47,437 nucleotides of DNA, from contig NZ_JAUQWH010000059.1 in NCBI RefSeq assembly GCF_030757795.1, positions 1 to 47,437 on the forward strand, in the 5' to 3' direction. Of the stretch, positions 15,980-23,921 are shown piece by piece. Below the pieces are notes generated by a model. That model had not been told where the DNA came from. It made no database searches and worked only from the letters and a program-made list of their open reading frames with translations. A program made the translations under genes and the position numbers. The stretch comes from Actinoplanes oryzae (GTDB taxonomy: Bacteria; Actinomycetota; Actinomycetes; Mycobacteriales; Micromonosporaceae). Each line of letters opens with the position of its first letter. Position 1 is the first letter of the stretch.

Positions 15980-17014
15980 TCACTCCGGGGGACGCGCCGT
16001 CGACCCGCGCAGGTGGATCTCCGGCTCGATGAGGATCTCGTCGGTGCTCACCGGCCGGTTGCCGATCAGCGCCGTGACGAGCCGGCCCACGTTCTCCGCG
16101 ATGCGCTCGGTCGGCTGCCGCACCGTGGTCAGCGGCGGGTTGGTGTAGTCGAGCAGCGGCGAGTCGTCGTACCCGATGATCGAGACGTCGGCGGGCACCC
16201 GCAGGCCGGCCCGCTCGACGGCGCGGAACGCCCCGAGCGCCATCTCGTCGCTGGAGGCCACGATGCCGGTGACACCCTGCCCGAGCAGGGTCGTCGCCGC
16301 CTGCTGACCGCCCTCGAAGTTGAAGTGGTGCCGGACGACGAAGTCCTCGAGGCCACGGCGCTCCATGGCCCGCACGTAGCCCTCGACGCGCCGGTCGGCC
16401 GGGATGTTGCCGACCGGCCCCGCGAGCAGCCCGATGCGCCGGTGCCCGAAGGCGTGCAGGTGCTCGACGGCGATCTCGGCGGCCCGCCAGTCGTCGGTGG
16501 AGACGATCGGCGACACGGTGTCGGGGAAACCGCCGTTGATGCACACGTACGGGATCCCGCGGTTGTTGATCAGGTGGATGACCTGGTGATCCGCGTTACG
16601 CAGGGTGTTGCTCGACGACAGGAAGACGATGGCCGCGACGCCGGAGTCGATCAGGGCCTCGACGTAGTCACGCTCGTGCGGGGTGCCCGGGTAGACCGGG
16701 CAGATGATCGTCTTGAGGCCGTGCGGGCTGAGCTCGTTCTCGATCCGCTCGGCCTGCTGGGCGAAGATCGGGTTCCGCAGGCTCGGGGTGAGCACGAGGA
16801 CCAGCTCGCGGTCCAGCGGGCGCTCGTAGCCGACCTTGCGCAGCGCCTCCTCGACCGCTTGCCGGGTGGCGGCCGACACCCCGTACTTCCGGTTGAGCAC
16901 CCGGCTGACCGTGGCCTCGCTCACGGCGGCCAGCTCGGCGACCGCGGCCAGGTTGGTCTTGCCCGCCGAGGGCCGGCGCTTCCTGGTCTGGCCCTCGTCA
17001 CCGGCCGCCGCCAT
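15980..17014 (-). CDS. LacI-family transcriptional regulator of the sugar locus
   Basis: 344 residues from the ATG at 17014, chosen for GGAGG at good spacing. The ATG at 17047 overlaps the permease stop (ATGA) and is an alternative adding 11 residues. The helix-turn-helix and hinge read TNLAAVAELAAVSEATVSRVLNRKYGVSAATRQAVEEALRKVGY. The effector domain follows the periplasmic-binding fold with GIVASSDEMALGAFRAVERAGLRVP and SIIGYDDSPLLDYTNPPLTTVRQP. It is the last gene after the binding protein and permeases, so it probably controls them and the divergent glycosidases through the half-sites at 20190-20240. The effector is expected to be the imported sugar. Confidence 0.9.
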   Translation of the reverse strand: MAAAGDEGQTRKRRPSAGKTNLAAVAELAAVSEATVSRVLNRKYGVSAATRQAVEEALRKVGYERPLDRELVLVLTPSLRNPIFAQQAERIENELSPHGLKTIICPVYPGTPHERDYVEALIDSGVAAIVFLSSSNTLRNADHQVIHLINNRGIPYVCINGGFPDTVSPIVSTDDWRAAEIAVEHLHAFGHRRIGLLAGPVGNIPADRRVEGYVRAMERRGLEDFVVRHHFNFEGGQQAATTLLGQGVTGIVASSDEMALGAFRAVERAGLRVPADVSIIGYDDSPLLDYTNPPLTTVRQPTERIAENVGRLVTALIGNRPVSTDEILIEPEIHLRGSTARPPE

Positions 17015-17043
17015 GGCACTCCTCCGCGATCCGTCGTCGGACT

Positions 17044-17877
17044 TCATTGTTTCACCGACCCGGCGAGCAGCCCCGCGACGAACTGGCGCTGCAGGAACAG
17101 GAAGAGGGCGAGCACCGGGACGACCGACAGGAACGTGCCGGTGAGCAACTGACCGTAGTCGGTCGAGCTGATGCCCTGCAACGAGGCGAGCGCCACCGGG
17201 ATCGTGTACGCATCCTTGGTGCGCAGCACGGTCAGCGGATAGACGAAGTCGTTCCACTGGCCGAGGAACAGGAAGATGGCCAGGGCCGAGAGAGCGGGCT
17301 TCATCACCGGCAGCACGATCCGGAAGAAGACCCGCAGCTCGCCGGCGCCGTCGATGCGGGCGGCCTGGATCAGCTCGTCGGGCACGGAGAGCATCGACTG
17401 GCGCATCAGGAAGATGCCGAAGGGTACCGCGAGGTTGGGCAGGATCAGCGCCGGATAGGTGTTGAGCCAGCCGAGCGTGACCATGGTCTGGAAGAGCGGC
17501 ACGAGGGTGACCTGCGACGGCAGCGTCATCGAGGCGAGGATCGCCCCGAAGATGACGGTGCGGCCGCGGAAGCTGAACTTCGCGAAGGCGTAGCCGGCCA
17601 TGCTGCAGATCAGCACGCCGAGCACCGTCGAGGTGGTGGACACCACGACCGAGTTGCGGATCGCCGCGCCGAAGCCCTGCTCGACGAAGAGCCCGCGCAG
17701 GTTGTCCCAGAACGCCGATCCGGGCAGCAGGTTCGGCGGGGTGGCGAAGATGTCGGCCGTGGTGTGCGTGGTGGCGATGACCAGCCACACGAAGGGCGCC
17801 ACCATCACCACCGCGCCGAGGGCGATGCCGACGGTCAGGACGGCACCGGAGCCGGCCGGTTTCCTGACGGTGCTCAC
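17044..17877 (-). CDS. Carbohydrate ABC transporter permease (MalG-type)
   Basis: 277 residues from a GTG overlapping the stop of the first permease (GTGA). Six hydrophobic helices are visible and the EAA loop reads IQAARIDGAGELRVFFRIVLPVMKP, which docks the ATPase. The C-terminus FVAGLLAGSVKQ is typical of MalG-type subunits. No ATP-binding subunit is encoded in the window; actinobacterial sugar importers of this class usually share a common ATPase (MsiK) encoded elsewhere. It pairs with the preceding permease and the binding protein. Confidence 0.92.
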   Translation of the reverse strand: MSTVRKPAGSGAVLTVGIALGAVVMVAPFVWLVIATTHTTADIFATPPNLLPGSAFWDNLRGLFVEQGFGAAIRNSVVVSTTSTVLGVLICSMAGYAFAKFSFRGRTVIFGAILASMTLPSQVTLVPLFQTMVTLGWLNTYPALILPNLAVPFGIFLMRQSMLSVPDELIQAARIDGAGELRVFFRIVLPVMKPALSALAIFLFLGQWNDFVYPLTVLRTKDAYTIPVALASLQGISSTDYGQLLTGTFLSVVPVLALFLFLQRQFVAGLLAGSVKQ

Positions 17878-18767
17878 TGCGACCGCCTCCTTGTGACGAG
17901 CAGCTGGCCCAGGGTCAGCACGACGACGATCGCGGTCAGCACGTAGCCGATGGCCGAGGCGTAGCCGAAGTCGAAGTACTGGAAGGCGTTCTGGTAGAGG
18001 TACATGCCGATGGTCAGGGTCGCGTTGTCCGGGCCGCCGTTGGTCAGCACGTAGGGCTCCTCGAAGAGCTGCAGCGTGCCGATGGTGGACAGCGCGACGG
18101 TGAGCACGATCGCCGGCCGCAGCCCGGGCAGGGTGACGTGGCGGAACTGCTGCCGCCGCGAGGCGCCGTCGACGGCGGCCGCCTCGTAGAGCTCCTGGGA
18201 GATCGACTGGAGCTGGGCGAGGTAGATGACCGCGTTGTAACCGAGGTAGTGCCAGGTCAGTGACAGCACGATCGACATGCGGGCCCAGAACGGGTCGCCC
18301 AGCCACGAGATGCGGGGCAGCCCCACCGAGGTGAGCAGGAAGTTGAGGATCCCGTTGTCCCGGTTGAGCAGGGCGGAGAAGAGGATCCCGTACGCGATCA
18401 GCCCCATCACGATCGGCACGAAGTAGGCGACCCGGAACATCGACCGGCCGCGCAGCATTTTCGAGTTGAACGCGACCGCGAGCAGGATCGCCAGTCCCAG
18501 CATGACGGGGACCTGGACGACGAGGATGACCGCGGTGTTGCGGAAGGCTGTCCAGAACAGCGGGTCGGTGAACACCCGCTGGAAGTTGCGCAGCCCGACG
18601 AAGACCTCGTCGCCGTGCTCGCGGGTGGTGAGGCTCAGGTAGAGGGCGTAGCCGACGGGATAGGCCTTGAACGCGAGGAACAGGACGATCACCGGCGACA
18701 GAAAGAGCAGCGGCGTGGCGCGGTTGCGCAGCCGGCGCCGGGGCGCCGGGTGGGTGGTGGAGGTCAT
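17874..18767 (-). CDS. Carbohydrate ABC transporter permease (MalF-type)
   Basis: 297 residues starting MTSTTHPAPRRRLRNRATPLLFLSPVIV. Hydrophobic helices and the EAA loop YEAAAVDGASRRQQFRHVTLPGLRP are clear, as is the family segment PYVLTNGGPDNATLTIGMYLYQNAF. Upstream in-frame starts exist (18821) but would add a Pro/Arg-rich leader. It follows the binding protein gene by 60 bp and overlaps the second permease by 4 bp. Confidence 0.92.
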   Translation of the reverse strand: MTSTTHPAPRRRLRNRATPLLFLSPVIVLFLAFKAYPVGYALYLSLTTREHGDEVFVGLRNFQRVFTDPLFWTAFRNTAVILVVQVPVMLGLAILLAVAFNSKMLRGRSMFRVAYFVPIVMGLIAYGILFSALLNRDNGILNFLLTSVGLPRISWLGDPFWARMSIVLSLTWHYLGYNAVIYLAQLQSISQELYEAAAVDGASRRQQFRHVTLPGLRPAIVLTVALSTIGTLQLFEEPYVLTNGGPDNATLTIGMYLYQNAFQYFDFGYASAIGYVLTAIVVVLTLGQLLVTRRRSQ

Positions 18768-18827
18768 CGACACTCGTCTCGGAGAGTGCGGGCGCCGGGG
18801 TCCCGGCGCCCGCATCGGCACGAACTG

Positions 18828-20156
18828 CTACGCGACCTTGCGCCCGGTCTGCTGGGCGAGCAGGTCGGCGGCGCCGTCGAGCGCCTGCTTCGGGTCGGCG
18901 CCCTTGAGCAGCACCTGGCTCTGGGCGTCGGTGAAGGCCTTGAGCGCCCGGGCATAGTCCTTCGTGTAGTAGCTGGGCGACGTCTCCTTCTTCAGCTCGT
19001 CGACGAAGAACTGGTTCACGTTGAGCCCGTCGAAGTAGTCACTGGGCGCCTGGAACTCGGGGGCCTCCCACATCGGCATGTAGCCGGGGAACAGCCCGGA
19101 GCCCTGGTAGACCAGTTTCTGCCCGTCGAGGTCGGCGAGGGCGAACTTCACGAATTCCCACGCGGCCTTCTTGTGCTCGCTGGCGCCGGTGACCGACAGG
19201 TAGGTGGCCCCGCTCAGCGCCGAGGTCAGGCCGCCGGGCTTCATGGCGAACGGCGCCCGCATGCCCCACTTGCCCTTGAGGTCCGGCGCGTCGGTCGGGA
19301 AGACGCCGGCCACCCAGGAGGCGCCGGGGATGACGCCGACCTTGGTGTCGCCCTTGACCTGGGCGATGAAGTTGTCCCAGCCGCCCGGGACGTCGGCGAC
19401 GACCCCGGCGTCGTTGGCCTTCTTGAGGAAGGTGAGCGCGCTGACGCTGCCGGGGTCGTTGAGCGTGATGGCGCCGTCCTTGTCGAAGAAGAAGGTGCCC
19501 TCCAGGCGGGCGAGCGTCTGCCAGAGGTTCGCGGCGTCGGCCTCGGCGGCGGCCTTGTCCAGCCCGAACAGGAACGCACCGGTCCTCTGCTTGAGCGTGA
19601 CGCCGGCGGCCAGCAGGTCGTCCCAGGTGGCGAGCTTGGTGACGTCGATGCCGGCCTGCTGGAACAGGTCCTTGCGGTAGTAGACCGCGGCGGTGTTGAC
19701 CTCGTACGGGATGCCGTAGACGCCGTCGCCGGAGGAGCCGCTCGCCCAGATCCCGGGTGGGAAGTCCTTGGCCACGTCGCCGGCGCCCAGCTCGGTCAGG
19801 TCGGCGAGGCCGTCCGGGAAGGTCTCGGTGTAGTTGCCGACGTAGTCGATGCCGAGGTTGACCACGTCCGCCAGGCCCGAGCCGCCGGCCGCGAGGCCGG
19901 TCGTGACCTTGTCGTAGATCGCCGGGTTGCCCACGTTCTCGATCGTGACGTCGATGTTCGGGAACTTCTGACGGAAGGCGGGCACGGCTGCCTCGAGGCC
20001 CTTGCCGGGCTGGTCCCAGGTCCAGACGGTGATCGTCTGCGCCTCGGTGAGATCGCCGTCGTCACCACCGCCGGCGCCACCGCACGCGGTGAGCGCGCTC
20101 AGGCCGAGGACGACTCCCAGGGCCGCAGCCCCGGCGCGGGCAAGCCTAGACGTCAT
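18828..20156 (-). CDS. Sugar ABC transporter substrate-binding lipoprotein
   Basis: 442 residues. The signal ends in lipobox LTAC (ALGVVLGLSALTACGG), so Cys25 should be lipidated and the protein tethered to the membrane. The mature part is a cluster B-type sugar-binding protein: TITVWTWDQPGKGLEAAVPAFRQKFPNIDV at the N-terminus, YGIPYEVNTAAVYYRKDLFQQAGI and KKAAWEFVKFA later. The ATG follows GAGAGG and starts the leftward operon next to the shared control region. The glycosidases read the other way suggest that the ligand is an oligosaccharide or glycoside, but the identity is not readable from the sequence. Confidence 0.93.
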   Translation of the reverse strand: MTSRLARAGAAALGVVLGLSALTACGGAGGGDDGDLTEAQTITVWTWDQPGKGLEAAVPAFRQKFPNIDVTIENVGNPAIYDKVTTGLAAGGSGLADVVNLGIDYVGNYTETFPDGLADLTELGAGDVAKDFPPGIWASGSSGDGVYGIPYEVNTAAVYYRKDLFQQAGIDVTKLATWDDLLAAGVTLKQRTGAFLFGLDKAAAEADAANLWQTLARLEGTFFFDKDGAITLNDPGSVSALTFLKKANDAGVVADVPGGWDNFIAQVKGDTKVGVIPGASWVAGVFPTDAPDLKGKWGMRAPFAMKPGGLTSALSGATYLSVTGASEHKKAAWEFVKFALADLDGQKLVYQGSGLFPGYMPMWEAPEFQAPSDYFDGLNVNQFFVDELKKETSPSYYTKDYARALKAFTDAQSQVLLKGADPKQALDGAADLLAQQTGRKVA

Positions 20157-20189
20157 AGCTCCGGTTCCTCTCGCATGGTGTTACCTTCG

Positions 20190-20240
20190 CCTTGTAAGAA
20201 TTCATTGCAAGATTGCGTTGCTGTGTTGCAAGTTACAAGG
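20190..20240. promoter_or_regulatory. Operator region with four CTTGYAA half-sites
   Basis: Four half-sites lie in 51 bp: CTTGTAA at 20191-20197, TTGCAAG at 20205-20211, TTGCAAG at 20226-20232 and TTACAAG at 20233-20239. The outer pair makes the perfect inverted repeat CCTTGTAA/TTACAAGG (20190-20240). The region is AT-rich compared with its surroundings and lies between the divergent binding-protein and glycosidase genes. The local LacI-family regulator is the obvious candidate ligand. Confidence 0.6.
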
Positions 20241-20284
20241 CGGTTACACGGACCGCAAGCCCACCACCAGCAAGGAAGTCGCCG

Positions 20285-22105
20285 ATGGTTGACACGCAGC
20301 TCCCCTCGACAGCGGGCACCCTCACCCGGATCGACGACCGGAACTGGACAGTCGACGGGGCGGCGCCCCTCGAGCTCCACCTCCCCGCCGGCCCGGTCTT
20401 CGTATTGGACAAGGGCGTGAACGGCCGCTATGTGCTGCCGAGCGACGCGACCAGCCGGCCGCTGACCGGGCGCGGCCGGTGCTGGGTGCTGCCGGAGTCT
20501 CCGTCCGCCACGGAACCGGCCTGGGCGATCACCGCCGACGCCGACCTGTCGGTGCGCTTCGGCGACGACGGCTGTCACGTGACCGTGCGGGCCGGGAGGG
20601 CGACGCTGACCAGCCACCGGGCGCGCCCGCACGCCGACGTGGACGGCGCCGGGTTCACCCTGGGCTTCCCCGGCGGGCCCGAGCTGGCCGACGCGCTCGC
20701 CGGCTTCTACTGGGGCACGATCCTGCCGAGCGTGATCGAGCGGACGGCCGCGGCGGACTACCCCGACCCCGACGGGTACGTGATCAGCACGCTCGCCGAC
20801 AAGTACGTGGGCACCTATCCCGACGTCGACCACGAGTTCCAGATCAAGGGGCGGCTCGCCTGGGGCAGCGCGACCGACCTCGACGTGGTCCGCCGAATGA
20901 TCGAGCTGCAGCTGCGACTCATGCGCGAGGACCCGCAACAACTCTGGCGCGATCCGTGCGCGGTCCAGCCCGACGGCGAGCGCGAGTACCACGTGCGTCG
21001 CAGCAGTCAGGACGGGACGCAGAACGCCGTGATGTTCCTGGTCACCGGCAACGTCGAGGTGATCGAGTCGGTCTGGCTCTACCTGGCCCGCACGCGTGAC
21101 CTCGGCTGGCTGCGTGAGCACATCGCCGACCTCGAGGGCGCTGCGTCGTGCGTCGAGGCCTGCATGGATCCGCTCGGCCGGCTCTGGTCCGACGTGTACT
21201 ACGAGGATCAGGTCATCAAGGACGGCCGCGAGACCCTCGCCGCGGCCCTGGCCCTGCGCTCCTTCGAGCTCCTCGCCGAGTTGGAGAAGCTCCTGGACCG
21301 CCCCGGGCGCGCCGCGCACTACACCTCCCGCGCCACCGCCCTCGCCGGGGCGCTCGCCCAGCCACTGCCCACCGGCTACTGGGATCCCGGCAACAATCGC
21401 TTCGTCGACTGGGTGGACCGCTCCGGCGTCGTCCACGACCACATCCACCTGCTGGCCAACGTGCTGCCGGTGATGTTCGGGGCGGCCGGCGCCGAGCAGG
21501 CCCGCCACGCCGTCGCCCTGGTCGACCGCGAGCTCGACGAGTTCCAGCGCTTCCCCACGTTCCTCGCCGCCCGCATCGCCGACTACACCCCCGCCGAGAT
21601 CGGCGACGGCGGCCCGTACGACCTCTGCGCCGCCGGCCGCTACTGGTGCTGGGACGCCGCCTTCTGGTCCTGGCGCGGCAACGGCGCGATGCTGCTCGAC
21701 CAGCTGCACAAGGTGGCCCGGCAGGGGGCCGCCGACGACTGGGTCATGGGCGAGCGCTACGACATGAGCCACGTCTACTACACCGACGGCAGCAACTGGC
21801 ACGGCGCCGCCCACTACTACGAATACCCGAACGTCTTCGCCTGGGTGCTGATCCACGAGTACCTGGGCGTACGCCCCTCGCTGACGGCCGACCTGCGCAT
21901 CGCCCCGAGGCTCACCGGCCCCGGCTCGGTCACCCTGGCCCAGGAGGCCTACCAGCTCTCGTACGAACTCGGCCCGGACGGCTTCACGCTGCACAACCTG
22001 GCCCCCGTGGCGCGCACCTTCGAGCTCGCCCTCGCCGCCGCCGAGCGGACCGTCGAACTTGCCCCGGGCGCGAGCGTCACCGTCCGTCCCACCGACGAGA
22101 GCTGA
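20285..22105 (+). CDS. Putative (alpha/alpha)6-barrel glycoside hydrolase, family unassigned
   Basis: 606 residues; AAGGAAG lies 6 nt before the ATG. No signal peptide, so it acts in the cytoplasm. An N-terminal beta-rich region of about 130 residues is followed by a helical region with aromatic and acidic motifs (WGTILPSVIE, DGTQNAVMFLVTGN, YYEDQVIKDGRETLAAALALRSFELLAELEKLL, RYWCWDAAFWSWRGNGAMLLDQL, GSNWHGAAHYYEYPNVFAW), then a short beta C-terminal domain. This domain order is that of six-hairpin glycosidases. I cannot name the family or the catalytic acids; D/E residues in the YYEDQ and WDAAFW motifs are candidates. It heads the rightward operon and is followed after 3 bp by the GH63-like gene. 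Confidence 0.7.
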   Translation: MVDTQLPSTAGTLTRIDDRNWTVDGAAPLELHLPAGPVFVLDKGVNGRYVLPSDATSRPLTGRGRCWVLPESPSATEPAWAITADADLSVRFGDDGCHVTVRAGRATLTSHRARPHADVDGAGFTLGFPGGPELADALAGFYWGTILPSVIERTAAADYPDPDGYVISTLADKYVGTYPDVDHEFQIKGRLAWGSATDLDVVRRMIELQLRLMREDPQQLWRDPCAVQPDGEREYHVRRSSQDGTQNAVMFLVTGNVEVIESVWLYLARTRDLGWLREHIADLEGAASCVEACMDPLGRLWSDVYYEDQVIKDGRETLAAALALRSFELLAELEKLLDRPGRAAHYTSRATALAGALAQPLPTGYWDPGNNRFVDWVDRSGVVHDHIHLLANVLPVMFGAAGAEQARHAVALVDRELDEFQRFPTFLAARIADYTPAEIGDGGPYDLCAAGRYWCWDAAFWSWRGNGAMLLDQLHKVARQGAADDWVMGERYDMSHVYYTDGSNWHGAAHYYEYPNVFAWVLIHEYLGVRPSLTADLRIAPRLTGPGSVTLAQEAYQLSYELGPDGFTLHNLAPVARTFELALAAAERTVELAPGASVTVRPTDES

Positions 22106-22108
22106 GCC

Positions 22109-23788
22109 ATGACCCCCCTCACGATCGACCTCGCCGGCACCCCCTTCTCCCGGCGCGGCTCCTACTTCGCCGTGTCCCAGCTGACCGGTCCGGATCATCC
22201 GGGCGTGCACCTGCGCACGGTCCGGGGCGGTGCCCGCAACCGCGAAATCGTGCGTTTCGACCTCGGCGGGACGCCCGTGGTCTCCGTACACCCGGGTCTG
22301 CTCGCCGTCTCGCACGGTGACCGCCGCACGGAGGTCGCACTGACCGGCAGCGGGCGCGCCCTGCTGCGCGTCACCGGCGCGCTGGCCCTCGACTTCCAGG
22401 TCCGCGACCAGTACGACGTGGTCGTCGAGGAGAGCCCGGCCGCCTGGCGCTTCGTGGACGCCGGCGCCAACCGCAACTACCGGATCAGCCTCGCGCGCGG
22501 CGCGGCCCGGCTCGAGTCGGCGTGGGACGGGGTCCGCAACGTCAGCGCCCGCCTCGTGGTGACCGGCCCGGCCCTGCTGGTCGTCGACGAGTACGGCAGC
22601 GCGGCTCCGGCCGGTCCCGCACCCGCCTTCGACGAGGTGGTCGCCGCGGCCGAGGCGGACTTCGACGCGTGGCTCCGGCGGCACGCCCCCGCGCCGGCGA
22701 GCCGGGTCGCCGCGTACGTCACGTGGTCGGCGCTGGTGCCGGCGGGCGGGGCCCTGCGCCGCGAGTCGATGCTCATGTCGAAGAACCGGATGACCCACAT
22801 CTGGAGCTGGGACCACTGCTTCAACGCGATGGCGCTCTGGCGGGACCCGGAGGCCGCCGCCGGCCAGCTGCTCACCCTCTTCGACCACCAGGACGAGTAC
22901 GGCTGCCTGCCCGACTACGTCGACGACGCCGGCGTGGAGCGCAACTTCGTCAAGCCGCCCGTGCACGGCTGGACCGTCGACTGGCTGATGAGCCGGGACG
23001 GCCTGCCGGACGACACGCTCGCGGCGCTCTACGAGCCGCTGTGCCGGTGGACGGCCTGGTGGTTCGAGCACCGCGTTTACGGCGGCGACGGCATCCCGTC
23101 GTACAACCACGGCAACGACTCCGGGTGGGACAACGCGACGATCTTCCGGACGGGCGTCCCGGTCCAGAGCCCCGATCTGCTCGCCTTCCTGGCCCTGCAA
23201 CTGCTGGCCCAGGCCCGGATCGCCGACCGCCTCGGCCGCCCCGGTGACGCCGGGCGCTGGCGGGTGCGCGCCGAGGCGGCCGTACGCACGATGTCGGACC
23301 ACTTCTGGCGCGACGGCCGCTTCGTCGCCCGGCACACCGTCTCGCAGCGCCCGATCGACAGCGACAGCCTCATCACCCTGATGCCGCTCGTCCTCGGCGA
23401 CCGGCTCCCCCGGCACCAGTTCGACGCCACGGTGGAGCGCCTGGTCGGCGGCGGCTACCTGACCGCGCACGGCCCGGCGACCGAGCCGCCGCAGAGCCCC
23501 GCCTACGTCGCCGACGGCTACTGGCGCGGACCGATCTGGGCGCCGACCACGATGCTGCTCGTCGACGGCATGCAGCGCGGCGGCCGCGGTGACCTCGCGG
23601 CCGACATCGCCCGCCGATTCGTGGCCACCTGCGAAGCGTCCGGCATGGCGGAGAACTTCGACGCCACCACGGGCGCCGGCCTCCGCGACCCCAGCATGAC
23701 CTGGACCGCCTCGGTCTGCCTCGTCCTGGCCGGCGCGGAGCCGGACGCCGCGCACGGCGCCGAGCTGTCGGTCGGCGGCACGCGCTGA
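22109..23788 (+). CDS. GH63/MGH-like alpha-glycosidase
   Basis: 559 residues, cytoplasmic. The N-terminal beta domain is followed by an (alpha/alpha)6 barrel with family hallmarks: HIWSWDHCFNAMAL (D235), GNDSGWDNAT (D337) and GYWRGPIWAPTTMLL toward the C-terminus. These are shared by GH63 processing-type alpha-glucosidases and bacterial mannosyl/glucosylglycerate hydrolases. D337 is the likely general acid by analogy. The gene starts 3 bp after the preceding glycosidase, so both are co-translated. With the ABC importer next door, the pair probably breaks down an imported alpha-glycoside; the exact substrate is unknown. Confidence 0.8.
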   Translation: MTPLTIDLAGTPFSRRGSYFAVSQLTGPDHPGVHLRTVRGGARNREIVRFDLGGTPVVSVHPGLLAVSHGDRRTEVALTGSGRALLRVTGALALDFQVRDQYDVVVEESPAAWRFVDAGANRNYRISLARGAARLESAWDGVRNVSARLVVTGPALLVVDEYGSAAPAGPAPAFDEVVAAAEADFDAWLRRHAPAPASRVAAYVTWSALVPAGGALRRESMLMSKNRMTHIWSWDHCFNAMALWRDPEAAAGQLLTLFDHQDEYGCLPDYVDDAGVERNFVKPPVHGWTVDWLMSRDGLPDDTLAALYEPLCRWTAWWFEHRVYGGDGIPSYNHGNDSGWDNATIFRTGVPVQSPDLLAFLALQLLAQARIADRLGRPGDAGRWRVRAEAAVRTMSDHFWRDGRFVARHTVSQRPIDSDSLITLMPLVLGDRLPRHQFDATVERLVGGGYLTAHGPATEPPQSPAYVADGYWRGPIWAPTTMLLVDGMQRGGRGDLAADIARRFVATCEASGMAENFDATTGAGLRDPSMTWTASVCLVLAGAEPDAAHGAELSVGGTR

Positions 23789-23921
23789 TCCGGCTCGGTG
23801 CTCCGCTCCCGCACCATCGCGGCGAGCGCCCCGCTCGCGGTGACGTCCGGTGCGGCCGGTTTCCGCTGCAGCGGCGCGCCGGAGGGAGACGGCCCGGCCG
23901 GTGGGCACGGCGGGCAGCTCG

